From an uncultured Acetatifactor sp. (GTDB lineage: Bacteria > Bacillota > Clostridia > Lachnospirales > Lachnospiraceae), in the NCBI GenBank assembly GCA_910586435.1, contig CAJUGT010000116.1:1-12368 (forward strand): a DNA stretch of 12,368 nt, written 5' to 3'. Below are positions 1 to 6,007 of this stretch, piece after piece. Made by a program: the position numbers and the translations under genes. The notes beneath the pieces are model-generated. The model ran no database searches. It was not told the origin of the DNA and saw only the letters and a program-made list of their open reading frames with translations. Position 1 is the first letter of the stretch, and every line of letters begins with the position of its first letter.

Positions 1-108
1 AATGGAAATCCCATACGATAACGGGCGAATCCTTTTCAAGCGCAATCCGGTAAGTTTCATAAAAGCTCCTGGGAATGATTGAGAATATAAGAAAGTCATT
101 TATGGGCA

Positions 109-131
109 CACCGGCTATATTTTAGCCGGTG
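109..131. repeat. Perfect 9-bp hairpin, terminator-like position
   Basis: CACCGGCTA (109-117) and TAGCCGGTG (123-131) form a perfect 9-bp stem with a 5-nt loop. It lies 26 nt after the TGA at 80-82, where a terminator of an upstream + strand gene would sit, but no run of T follows on either strand. It may be a weak terminator or part of an intergenic repeat. Confidence 0.4.
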
Positions 132-145
132 CAATGTTGGTTTGC

Positions 146-161
146 TCAGCCGGAAGGCTGA
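146..161. repeat. Small hairpin with GGAA tetraloop
   Basis: TCAGCC (146-151) pairs with GGCTGA (156-161) around a GGAA loop, a GNRA-type tetraloop that would make a stable RNA hairpin. It is followed by ACTGTCAC. Read on the - strand the flank contains GTGACAGTTCA, which resembles a motif in the palindromic element near 8730. Confidence 0.4.
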
Positions 162-198
162 ACTGTCACGCAGTATGGAAGAAAATTCAAAAAAGTGC

Positions 199-227
199 TT
201 GACATTTTGGACAAATGGGGGTAATAT
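199..227 (+). promoter_or_regulatory. Vegetative promoter of the tRNA-Arg gene
   Basis: A consensus -35 box TTGACA (199-204) is followed after 17 bp by TAATAT (222-227), close to the sigma-A consensus. The expected transcription start near 234 leaves a leader of about 37 nt before the mature tRNA at 271. Confidence 0.85.
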
Positions 228-270
228 TATCATTGTTGCAGGTGATGCAACAGTATAGTAAGATTGGTAT

Positions 271-344
271 GTGCGTTTAGCTCAGCTGGATAGAGCGTTT
301 GGCTACGGACCAAAAGGTCGGGGGTTCGAATCCTCTAACGCACG
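271..344 (+). tRNA. tRNA-Arg (anticodon ACG)
   Basis: The sequence folds as a full cloverleaf. The acceptor stem is GTGCGTT (271-277) with AACGCAC (337-343). A D arm GCTC/GAGC follows, then an anticodon stem TTTGG/CCAAA enclosing loop CTACGGA, with anticodon ACG at 305-307, and a T arm containing TTCGAAT. G344 is the discriminator base. CCA is not encoded, so it must be added after transcription. An ACG anticodon is normally edited to ICG in bacteria and reads CGU, CGC and CGA. The gene has its own promoter and terminator, so it appears to be a single-gene unit. Confidence 0.97.
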
Positions 345-375
345 TTACTGTATGCTTTGCGCATGTTGAGTTACA

Positions 376-419
376 AATAGCGGGAAAGTCTTGAGAACAG
401 GCTTTCCCGCTATTTTTTT
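376..419 (+). terminator. Rho-independent terminator after tRNA-Arg
   Basis: ATAGCGGGAAAG (377-388) pairs with CTTTCCCGCTAT (401-412), a 12-bp stem that is followed directly by a run of T (412-419). This is a textbook intrinsic terminator ending the tRNA transcript. Confidence 0.92.
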
Positions 420-602
420 GTGCGCAGGCCCGTGCAGAGGAAGTATACCGCTGATGCGGCGCAGGGCTGAGCAGGCGAGTGGGGAAGATATTTCTTCTCT
501 GCTGGATTTGCTTTTACATCTTGTGATTGTCTGCGGTATCGCCTGGGAACGTGAATTCTGCTTGATATGCTGGCAATCGAAGAAAATAATGAGTTATAAG
601 GA
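420..602. other. Gene-free stretch between tRNA terminator and repressor promoter
   Basis: About 180 bp without a supportable gene. The + frame open from 391 begins inside the tRNA terminator, has no ribosome binding site and shows no recognisable domain. I see no convincing repeat, hairpin or copy of the tRNA 3' end that would mark an integration site. Confidence 0.5.
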
Positions 603-645
603 TTGACTTCATGTAGTTTCAGTGATAGAATATATAAAACTACAT
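603..645 (+). promoter_or_regulatory. Promoter with paired BlaI-type operator sites
   Basis: TTGACT (603-608) and TAGAAT (626-631) with a 17-bp spacer form a good sigma-A promoter for the repressor gene. Two copies of an AAACTACATGAA-type sequence lie around it in opposite orientation: the first (606-619, read on the - strand) fills the start of the spacer, and the second (637-650) sits at the expected transcription start. The outer arms ATGTAGTTT (611-619) and AAACTACAT (637-645) are perfect inverted copies. The half-site TACATG resembles one half of the TACANNTGTA operator known for BlaI, MecI and CopY. Occupancy would block polymerase, so the operon is probably autorepressed. Confidence 0.75.
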
Positions 646-669
646 GAAATCAACCAACGGAGGTGCCGT

Positions 670-1059
670 ATGGAACAGCAGATTTCAATTTCAGAATCAG
701 AATGGCAGGTGATGAAGATTGTCTGGAACAATTCTCCACAGACACTTCCCGAAATACTGGACAGATTAAAGGGAACCGATTGGAGTAAAACGACCATTCA
801 GACTTATCTTGCCCGTCTGGTAAAGAAAGGCGCATTGTCTACGAAGCGTCAGGGAAAAGGATATTTATACTATCCGGCAATATCGGAAAGTGAATGTCAG
901 CTTGCGGAAAGCCGTAATTTTTTAAGTCGTGTGTATGACGGTTCTCTCTCTAAAATGGTGATGGGATTTGTTAAAAATGGGAATATTTCCAATAAGGAAT
1001 TAGAAGAATTAAGAAGCTTGATTACACAGCAGGAGAAAACAGATGCAGATATTGGGTAA
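670..1059 (+). CDS. BlaI/MecI/CopY-family transcriptional repressor
   Basis: A 129-aa winged-helix repressor of the penicillinase-repressor family. Residues about 6-70 fit the DNA-binding domain: ISESEWQVMKIVW is the conserved first helix, WSKTTIQTYLARLVKKG the recognition helix and turn, and QGKGYLYYP the wing. The C-terminal third should form the dimer helices. In BlaI and MecI an Asn-Phe bond in this part is cut during induction; the aligned place here reads MVMGF (residues 96-100), so a Gly-Phe bond may take its role, though the alignment is by eye. The start at 670 is chosen over the upstream in-frame start because GGAGG (659-663) lies 6 nt before it and the leader holds the operator. 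The gene overlaps the following metalloprotease gene by 17 nt, so the two are translated together. The most likely targets are its own promoter and the ABC operon downstream. Confidence 0.93.
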   Translation: MEQQISISESEWQVMKIVWNNSPQTLPEILDRLKGTDWSKTTIQTYLARLVKKGALSTKRQGKGYLYYPAISESECQLAESRNFLSRVYDGSLSKMVMGFVKNGNISNKELEELRSLITQQEKTDADIG

Positions 1060-2008
1060 TATTTTTAATGCAGTTATTTTTGTGTCTGTCATTGGCAGTA
1101 TCCATACTGTAATATCGCTTTTTGTAAATCAAATTTTGCGATGCGCTTTGCCATTATGGTTCTCTTGCTGCGGCATGATACTTTTTTGTTTTCCATTCCT
1201 TTCACCAGATGTTTTTTTAATATCGCCGGAAATGCAGGATTGGTTAAATGGCTTTGTGATTGCCAACGTCTTATGGGGATGTGGATGTGGTATTTTTCTT
1301 GTTTGTAATATAATACGCCTTATGTTGGCAAAAAGGGCAATAAATAATTATAAAATCAGCCGCAATGAACGATTAAACAGTATTTATTCTCAATGCGCGG
1401 CGGCAATCCCGCTGAAGAGAGCGCCTGTGCTATATTGTGGAACGTTGGATACTCCCATTTGTGTTACGGGCGTAATCCATCCGGCTATTATTATGAACGA
1501 AATAATAATGGAGCAGTTGACAGACAAGGAATTATCAGCTGTATTTTTCCATGAATTGACCCATGTGAAACGGAAACATGTTCTTTTAGAACGAATTTAT
1601 GATTATATCTGTATTTTAAACTGGATGAATTCCTTTTCATGGATTGCCAGGGGGAATTTTTCTTTGCATTGTGAAACAGATTGTGATTTTCATGCGATAA
1701 AAATGCTGCGAGGGAGGGTCACAGAGACCGAGTATGCTGCGGCCATTATCCAGCTGTTGAAATTCTCAACAGTTTCAGCCGCAAAGTCCGGGAATGGAAT
1801 AGGCGCCCTTGATTTTCTATTAACAAAGCGGAGGATTAAGAGAATTACCACAGGGACGTCAAAAATCAGGGATGGAATGACAGCGATTATCTTGGTGGTA
1901 TTTCTGGCGTTTATTCTTGTATGTTCGATGCGGTTCAGCAGAGAAAGTTTCTATCCCTATCCGGCGGATAATACCGGGACAGAGTATAGTGCGGGCTATA
2001 ACAAATAG
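1043..2008 (+). CDS. BlaR1-type M56 membrane metalloprotease lacking the sensor domain
   Basis: A 321-aa membrane zinc protease of the BlaR1/MecR1 (M56) family. Hydrophobic segments lie at about residues 5-30, 36-60, 68-92 and 279-297. The catalytic motif HELTH is at 170-174, with E171 as the general base, and the ETDCD stretch near 211-215 fits the downstream zinc ligand region. Canonical BlaR1 is near 585-600 aa, with an extracellular penicillin-binding domain after the last membrane helix. Here only about 24 residues follow that helix, so beta-lactam binding by this route is not possible. By family analogy the protease inactivates the BlaI-type repressor when a signal arrives, but the signal must come through the membrane part or another protein. 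AGGAG (1031-1035) precedes the ATG. The frame is intact and ends in a normal stop, so the short form looks native rather than broken. Confidence 0.9.
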   Translation: MQILGNIFNAVIFVSVIGSIHTVISLFVNQILRCALPLWFSCCGMILFCFPFLSPDVFLISPEMQDWLNGFVIANVLWGCGCGIFLVCNIIRLMLAKRAINNYKISRNERLNSIYSQCAAAIPLKRAPVLYCGTLDTPICVTGVIHPAIIMNEIIMEQLTDKELSAVFFHELTHVKRKHVLLERIYDYICILNWMNSFSWIARGNFSLHCETDCDFHAIKMLRGRVTETEYAAAIIQLLKFSTVSAAKSGNGIGALDFLLTKRRIKRITTGTSKIRDGMTAIILVVFLAFILVCSMRFSRESFYPYPADNTGTEYSAGYNK

Positions 2009-2013
2009 CCCGT
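1991..2013 (+). terminator. Hairpin at the end of the metalloprotease gene
   Basis: GCGGGCTAT (1991-1999) and ATAGCCCGT (2005-2013) form a 9-bp stem (one G-U pair) with a 5-nt loop spanning the stop codon at 2006-2008. The following ATACTTTAATAC is only weakly T-rich. It could be a partial terminator, an RNA-stability element, or a way to set the ratio between regulator and transporter transcripts. Confidence 0.45.
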
Positions 2014-2029
2014 ATACTTTAATACTATA

Positions 2030-2046
2030 AAACTACATGTGTAGTT
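2030..2046. promoter_or_regulatory. BlaI/CopY-type palindromic operator before the ABC genes
   Basis: AACTACA (2031-2037) and TGTAGTT (2040-2046) form a perfect 7+2+7 palindrome whose core TACATGTGTA matches the TACANNTGTA operator known for BlaI, MecI and CopY repressors. It shares AAACTACATG with the two sites around 606-650. It ends 3 nt before the ribosome binding site of the ATPase gene. An AT-rich TACTAT box (2023-2028) precedes it, but no good -35 box is visible, so the site may control a weak internal promoter or act as a roadblock. Confidence 0.75.
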
Positions 2047-2058
2047 AAAGGAGGTTTT

Positions 2059-2937
2059 ATGCGGGAAAATATTGAATTCAGCCATGTCACAAAGAAATAC
2101 GCAAATGGAGTTACAGCACTTGATGACATCAGCTTTTCCGTTGGAAGCGGTGTATTTGGCTTATTAGGGCATAACGGCGCAGGAAAAACTACGCTTATGA
2201 AAGCATTGGTCACAGTATTGTCTCCGTCAGCAGGCACAATTCATGTCTGTAATTTTGATGTGAGGAAACAGGGAAATGAGGTCAGAAAGAGGATTGGATA
2301 TTTGCCACAGGAACTTGCCATGTACCCGTCTCTTTCCGTATTTGATTTCGTAAATTATATGGCAGAACTGAAAGGCGTTTATGACAAAAAGGCTGTCAAT
2401 GAAGTATTGGAGCAGGTTGAGATGATGAAATTTGCCAAACGCAAAATAAAGCAGCTTTCCGGCGGAATGAAACGTCGGGTTGGGATTGCGCAGGCACTAA
2501 TCGGCAATCCTCAGATTCTTGTGGTTGATGAGCCAACAGCAGGACTTGACCCGGAAGAACGGGTGAGGTTTCGAGGGTTACTGTCACGATACGCAAGAGA
2601 GGGCCGTACTGTTCTGCTCTCTACACATATTGTCGAAGATGTGCGCCAGCTTTGTGGGAAACTTGCCGTATTACGAAAAGGACGATTGTTTTATGCCGGT
2701 ACGTCCGATGCTCTTTTGGACCGGGTAAAGGGGAAGATAAAAATGTTACACTTACAAAATGAGAATCAGCTTATGGACCTGCAAAAGAAATCGGTGGTCT
2801 TGCAGACGACATATGAAAGCCAGGGACTGACTGCTCGAATCATGGATGAAGATTGCTGTTTCCCGGAAGCGGTGCCGGATGCGGCGACTTTGGAAGATGC
2901 CTATGTTTATTGTATGGGAGGGAAAGCACATGCGTAA
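2059..2937 (+). CDS. ABC transporter ATP-binding protein (ABC-2 exporter type)
   Basis: A 292-aa ATPase that would drive the two membrane proteins encoded next. All nucleotide-binding motifs are present: Walker A GHNGAGKT (37-44), Q-loop Q84 in YLPQE, signature LSGGM (133-137), Walker B ILVVDEP (153-159), D-loop AGLD (161-164) and switch His190 in LSTHIVEDV. The C-terminal part from about 220 is the less conserved extension usual for the CcmA/antibiotic-export subfamily. GGAGG (2050-2054) is 4 nt before the ATG. The 3' end overlaps the first permease gene by 8 nt. The repressor-type operator immediately upstream implies induction together with the repressor/protease pair. The substrate cannot be read from the sequence; drug, antimicrobial peptide or lipid export are family-based guesses. 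Confidence 0.95.
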   Translation: MRENIEFSHVTKKYANGVTALDDISFSVGSGVFGLLGHNGAGKTTLMKALVTVLSPSAGTIHVCNFDVRKQGNEVRKRIGYLPQELAMYPSLSVFDFVNYMAELKGVYDKKAVNEVLEQVEMMKFAKRKIKQLSGGMKRRVGIAQALIGNPQILVVDEPTAGLDPEERVRFRGLLSRYAREGRTVLLSTHIVEDVRQLCGKLAVLRKGRLFYAGTSDALLDRVKGKIKMLHLQNENQLMDLQKKSVVLQTTYESQGLTARIMDEDCCFPEAVPDAATLEDAYVYCMGGKAHA

Positions 2938-3691
2938 AATGAGCGCAGTTATCCATTATGAATATAAAATGCAGTTTAAGAGACCGGCAACATGGGGTAT
3001 TCTTCTTATGGTAGCAATATTTTCACTGTTGGATAATTATCCCTCAGCAGGAAATTTGGCACGTCTGGAATTCTTGTATGAGCCGGCTTATTTTGTTTAT
3101 CGGACCATGAGCCAGAGTGGTTTTGTGCTTATGTTTGGCTTGATATTTTTGCTGGCAGAACGTATTCCTATGGATGATAAGACAGGTATGAAATTCGTGC
3201 TTATGTCCCATGGGCTGGGAAAATGGCAATATGTATTTGGAAAACTTATGGGTGGATTTCTATATGTTTTTTCAGTACTGTGCATCTTTCTTGCGTTAAA
3301 CACAGCTGTTTATTTCTTTGGAGTCCCTTTCCCTGTTTCTCTGTTTTCGTGTCTTGTTCCGCTGGTCAAAGCAATCATTGTTTCCGCAGTTCCAGCCAGC
3401 CTGTTTGTGAGCGTTGGCTCGGTTGCGCTGCCGGGGATGGTAGATATACGGCTGTTTTATCTTGTTGCCGCTATCTTGTTTGGGATGAATGCCGCTTGTG
3501 TAGGTTCAGCAGACAAGGTACCGTTTTATCTGATTACCTCTGGTGATTTAACCCGTTTGTTATGGGTACATCCCAAGTGGTCATTTGCTGATACCGAAAG
3601 TATTTTTGCGAATGGAGCATTTCTGGTCGGAAGCAGTCTTGTTTTGGGAAGTTTATTATTTTTGAAACATAAATTTTGGAGGTCAGAATGA
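2930..3691 (+). CDS. ABC-2-type transporter permease, first subunit
   Basis: A 253-aa integral membrane protein with about six hydrophobic segments: near residues 20-35, 62-79, 105-127, 140-175 (probably two), 180-196 and 230-246. A short cytoplasmic N-terminus HYEYKMQFKRPATW leads into the first helix, a layout common in ABC-2 exporter permeases. The start at 2930 is preferred because GGGAGGG (2916-2922) lies 7 nt upstream; the frame remains open back to 2846, but that part lies inside the ATPase gene. It overlaps the ATPase stop by 8 nt and shares an ATGA junction with the second permease, so translational coupling and a heteromeric pump are likely. No named family can be assigned beyond ABC-2-type, and the substrate is unknown. 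Confidence 0.85.
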   Translation: MRKMSAVIHYEYKMQFKRPATWGILLMVAIFSLLDNYPSAGNLARLEFLYEPAYFVYRTMSQSGFVLMFGLIFLLAERIPMDDKTGMKFVLMSHGLGKWQYVFGKLMGGFLYVFSVLCIFLALNTAVYFFGVPFPVSLFSCLVPLVKAIIVSAVPASLFVSVGSVALPGMVDIRLFYLVAAILFGMNAACVGSADKVPFYLITSGDLTRLLWVHPKWSFADTESIFANGAFLVGSSLVLGSLLFLKHKFWRSE

Positions 3692-4347
3692 TAAGAAGAG
3701 TTGAAAGTGAGATTAAAATTTTAGGCATCAATTTTTTTATGATAATGGTGTCTTTTGCCATTGCGCTTATTGTGCTTTCCACCATTGCCGGGGAGCTGCT
3801 CAACTTTTACCCGGTCAGTTTTGAAGTGATTTTTCCGTTTTTTGTTTCAATGGTTGTGGGCGAATGGGGCAGAACACGGGCAGACAGTAATTTTGATATT
3901 ATTGCTGCCCAAAGCAAGTCACTGTTTTGCTGGGTGTTGGGGCGTTATATTCTCATTTTTGGAGTATCCAGTGTATTTGCTTTTTTCTGCATGGTATTTT
4001 CATCTGTTTTCCGATACGAATTGCCAATATGGGAAGTATTTATCATTTATTTTCCCCCAACATTCTTTTTGTCGTCCTTGTGTATGCTGCTGGGGATTCA
4101 TTGTACCGGGGAGCATGTTGCGACTTTGGCTTGCGGTATTGTGTGGCTGATAGTGCTCTTAATGCGCGGTCTGCTTAGAATTTCGGGAACAGAGTACATT
4201 TATCTGTTTATTCGATATGCCGGCAATCAAAATCCGGTATGGTTATGGAATAAGTGTATTATTACAGCCGCCGGTTTATTTATTTGGGGAATCGTATATT
4301 TGAAATGTACTTTACGGGGATTCCCATGCTTTTTCGGCAGTCATTGA
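3688..4347 (+). CDS. ABC-2-type transporter permease, second subunit
   Basis: A 219-aa membrane protein with about six hydrophobic segments: near residues 12-35, 45-58, 80-103, 115-137, 143-160 and 188-205. It is the likely partner of the preceding permease, giving a transporter of one ATPase gene and two different membrane subunits. The ATG at 3688 overlaps the previous stop in an ATGA junction, and GGAGG (3678-3682) lies 5 nt before it, so this start is preferred over the in-frame TTG at 3676. The two permeases are not obviously similar to each other by eye. This is the last gene of the regulated cassette; a new promoter begins 18 nt after its stop and no strong terminator is seen, so some read-through into the next operon is possible. 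Confidence 0.83.
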   Translation: MIRRVESEIKILGINFFMIMVSFAIALIVLSTIAGELLNFYPVSFEVIFPFFVSMVVGEWGRTRADSNFDIIAAQSKSLFCWVLGRYILIFGVSSVFAFFCMVFSSVFRYELPIWEVFIIYFPPTFFLSSLCMLLGIHCTGEHVATLACGIVWLIVLLMRGLLRISGTEYIYLFIRYAGNQNPVWLWNKCIITAAGLFIWGIVYLKCTLRGFPCFFGSH

Positions 4348-4364
4348 AACAATAATAGCCCTTG

Positions 4365-4393
4365 TTGACTTTGAGTGTTTTTAAAAGTATAAT
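4365..4393 (+). promoter_or_regulatory. Sigma-A promoter of the DUF6171-like operon
   Basis: TTGACT (4365-4370) and a perfect TATAAT (4388-4393) are separated by 17 bp. The start of transcription would be near 4400, about 34 nt before the GTG start at 4434. This separates the downstream genes from the ABC cassette. Confidence 0.88.
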
Positions 4394-4433
4394 AGTGAGG
4401 ATTCGGTTCATATGAATATGAAAAGGAGAGATT

Positions 4434-4700
4434 GTGGGACAGGATATAGAAGAGGCCAGACTGTGCAAAAGATGTCTGACCAGAGAAATGGCGGGGCAGG
4501 AGGAATATTTTCATACACTTTGGGAATATATTGAGAATCTGGATAAAGATATCAAAGCTCCCGAGTCCCTGTACCAGGACAGGCTGGAAGTCTGTAAAAA
4601 GTGCGAGATGCTTTTGGCGGGGATGTGCCGCTGCTGCGGTTGCTATGTGGAACTGCGGGCCGCAATAGAGAAAAACAGATGCCCGAGAGAACATTGGTAA
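4434..4700 (+). CDS. Small Cys-rich probable zinc-binding protein (DUF6171-like)
   Basis: An 88-aa soluble protein with nine cysteines in a zinc-ribbon-like layout: CKRC (11-14), CKKC (54-57), then GMCRCCGCYVELRAA (63-77) and CP (83-84) near the C-terminus. The order C-x2-C, L-x2-G-x-C-x-CCGC-x-V-x2-R-A-A, CP-x3-W is what I associate with the DUF6171 family of Clostridia; that name is from memory and not checked. No function is known to me, but metal binding is a reasonable inference. The start codon is GTG at 4434, supported by AGGAG (4424-4428) 5 nt upstream; an ATG slightly upstream is in another frame that does not give this cysteine pattern. It is first in a probable three-gene unit with the genes at 4737 and 5159. 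Confidence 0.8.
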   Translation: MGQDIEEARLCKRCLTREMAGQEEYFHTLWEYIENLDKDIKAPESLYQDRLEVCKKCEMLLAGMCRCCGCYVELRAAIEKNRCPREHW

Positions 4701-4736
4701 ATCTGTAGAATGGGCAGTGGGCCGGGAAGGAGAAAA

Positions 4737-5126
4737 ATGAGCGGGATTATATATGACGCCAGGAAAATAAAGGCATATGAAGGATTGCTGATATTGGGGG
4801 AATATGCGGGAAAAGAGACTGACTGGCTGGAGGCCTTGTGGAAGGAATTTTTGGCGGATGAAGGGCAAATGAGGGAATTTATGTATTACCTTGACAATCA
4901 TACTTTCTGTGATGAAGATCGCTGCGGGGAATATGGCCTGACTGATTTGTATGTCTGGCAGATGGATCGATATAATTTGATTAGAGATATAGGAAAAAAT
5001 ACCGAATGCTGCAATAAAGAAGCCATGGTGCTGAATGCGTTCAGTTCAATGGCTCAGATGAAGAAAGACCCCCATACCTACCTGCGAAGACTGACATCCG
5101 GGGAAGGTATGGATCAAGTGCAATAA
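4737..5126 (+). CDS. Hypothetical protein, 129 aa
   Basis: I do not recognise this protein. It is soluble and acidic, with no signal peptide or membrane segment, and rich in aromatic residues: tyrosines throughout, with tryptophans at about 30, 35 and 74. The cysteines near 58, 63, 90 and 91 could bind metal or be incidental. The predicted character is mainly helical. The ATG at 4737 follows AAGGAG with 4-5 nt spacing and is preferred to the in-frame ATG at 4710, which has no ribosome binding site. The gene sits 36 nt after the Cys-rich gene and 32 nt before the HAAS gene without a terminator, so co-transcription is likely. Good start signals and codon use typical of the neighbours argue that it is real. 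Confidence 0.75.
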   Translation: MSGIIYDARKIKAYEGLLILGEYAGKETDWLEALWKEFLADEGQMREFMYYLDNHTFCDEDRCGEYGLTDLYVWQMDRYNLIRDIGKNTECCNKEAMVLNAFSSMAQMKKDPHTYLRRLTSGEGMDQVQ

Positions 5127-5158
5127 ATAGAACAAAGATGCAGGGAAACGGAGCGTAT

Positions 5159-5590
5159 ATGACAAAACAGGAATTCTTGGATAAATTGCGGGTGGCTTTA
5201 ATCGGCAGGGTTTCACCCGGGCTGGTCACAGAGAATTTGAACTATTATGAGGAATATATTAATACTGAAATCCGCAAGGGGAAAAGTGAGAGGGATGTGC
5301 TTTCTGCACTGGGAGATCCAAGGCTCATTGCCAGGACTATAGTTGAGATGAAAGGCGGAGGTATGGCGGAAGATGTCCAGAAGGATTCTGAGTGGCGCAG
5401 CGGAGGAAGGAGAGGCAAAAGAGAAGCTTTCGGAAAAGGCTTCAGGGTACCCACTGTTTTGTGGCTGATAGTTGTGGTTTTGGCGGTGATTCTCATATTA
5501 AGTACTATATTTTCGGTTATCGCTGCCATATTGCCTGTGCTGCTGCCCATTTTGCTGGTTCTGCTGGCAGTCAAGATATTTCGTGATTAG
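5159..5590 (+). CDS. HAAS-domain (DUF1700-like) membrane protein
   Basis: A 143-aa protein with an N-terminal helical HAAS/DUF1700-type domain (about residues 1-65). Its markers are FLDKLRVAL, NYYEEYI and the SERDVLSALGDPRLIA stretch, which fits the usual G-K-S-E-x2-V-x3-L-G-x-P signature. A charged linker (66-97) and two hydrophobic segments (about 98-117 and 119-139) follow, ending in a short cytoplasmic tail. HAAS proteins are often encoded beside PadR-type regulators and are thought to link sensing to membrane outputs; no PadR gene lies here. The ATG at 5159 is 5 nt after GGAG (5150-5153) and begins the conserved MTKQEFL stretch, so it is preferred over the ATG at 5138. It is the last gene of its unit; a strong hairpin lies about 200 nt downstream. 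Confidence 0.85.
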   Translation: MTKQEFLDKLRVALIGRVSPGLVTENLNYYEEYINTEIRKGKSERDVLSALGDPRLIARTIVEMKGGGMAEDVQKDSEWRSGGRRGKREAFGKGFRVPTVLWLIVVVLAVILILSTIFSVIAAILPVLLPILLVLLAVKIFRD

Positions 5591-5787
5591 AGCGTGTTTG
5601 AAAATGCTTTCTGACAGCAGTGGGTTCATTTTGAAGTAATCAGTGCCTGATTGCCTTCTCAGAACAGGGCGGAAGAAGCGATGCGGCGGCACTCTTGACT
5701 GACGACAACGCAGCGTTGGCGTGAGAAGCAAGTGCTGATTCTTCAGGGATGAATGCGCTGGGGGGGAATGTACGGACTGATATAAAT
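5591..5787. repeat. Structured intergenic sequence, possible dispersed repeat
   Basis: Non-coding by my reading. It holds several small dyads: CAACG (5706-5710)/CGTTG (5714-5718) with a CAG loop, GCACTCTTG (5689-5697) against CAAGTGC (5729-5735), and CTTCTCA (5655-5661) against TGAGAAG (5722-5728), which together could nest into a larger fold. The first 35 bp after the HAAS stop (GAGCGTGTTTGAAAATGC and on) look to me like a sequence found at gene ends in other Lachnospiraceae, but this is memory only. A run of seven G lies at 5760-5766. Confidence 0.35.
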
Positions 5788-5823
5788 AAAATGCTCCATT
5801 GGAGGGAACCAATGGAGCATTTT
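5788..5823. terminator. Strong 15-bp hairpin, probable terminator
   Basis: AAAATGCTCCATTGG (5788-5802) and CCAATGGAGCATTTT (5809-5823) pair perfectly with a 6-nt loop AGGGAA. The A4/T4 ends would give a short U-tract on both strands, so it could act as a bidirectional terminator. It probably ends transcription coming from the HAAS operon. Confidence 0.7.
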
Positions 5824-5849
5824 GAGGGGAGTATAAATATATAAAGGGG

Positions 5850-5879
5850 GTAAACAGACGATGAAGGATATCTGTTTAC
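5850..5879. repeat. 9-bp inverted repeat over an 8-codon ORF
   Basis: GTAAACAGA (5850-5858) and TCTGTTTAC (5871-5879) are perfect inverted copies with a 12-nt loop. A tiny frame ATG..TAA (5861-5887, eight residues) with GGGGG upstream starts inside the loop. Operator, RNA hairpin or chance are all possible; there is no clear promoter close to it. The rest of 5824-5949 is AT-rich and shows nothing else. Confidence 0.35.
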
Positions 5880-5949
5880 AATTGTAATTATAATACTTAT
5901 TTCCAAAAATTGCAATAGATTAATAGTACCAAAGTACTAAGGATGTTTG

Positions 5950-5979
5950 GCATATTTTTTGTGCGTTTTTCCCATACTA
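5950..5979 (+). promoter_or_regulatory. Sigma-G-type (forespore) promoter
   Basis: GCATA (5950-5954), an 18-bp spacer and CATACTA (5973-5979) match the sigma-G pattern described in Bacillus (GnATR, about 18 bp, CATnnTA). No sigma-A promoter fits at this place. The start of transcription would be near 5986, giving a leader of about 55 nt to the Asn/Gln-rich gene at 6041. Confidence 0.65.
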
Positions 5980-6007
5980 GTCCTGTAACTGATAACCAAA
6001 TCGAATT

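Larger units (their letters stand above)
1..198. other. Left-edge non-coding or gene-end sequence
   Basis: No gene can be assigned with confidence here. On the + strand one frame is open from the edge to a TGA at 80-82 and could be the last 26 residues of an upstream protein. On the - strand an ATG at 60 is preceded by AGGAG (66-70) and stays open to the edge, so a divergent gene start is equally possible. Both are too short to identify. Between 83 and 198 there are two compact hairpins, described separately, and no promoter other than the tRNA promoter at the right end. Confidence 0.3.

Noticed and set aside
271..344. tRNA-Arg as an attachment site for a mobile island carrying the BlaI-ABC cassette
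   Set aside because: I found no second copy of the tRNA 3' end in the window, no integrase gene, and the tRNA has its own intact terminator.
391..606. 71-aa frame after the tRNA
   Set aside because: It starts inside the tRNA terminator, lacks a ribosome binding site and has no recognisable domain.
4348..4366. Terminator after the second permease
   Set aside because: Only a 5-bp AACAA/TTGTT pairing is possible, with no stable stem.
4341..4901. 186-aa reverse-strand frame
   Set aside because: It overlaps the promoter and two + strand genes with good start signals and has no recognisable features.
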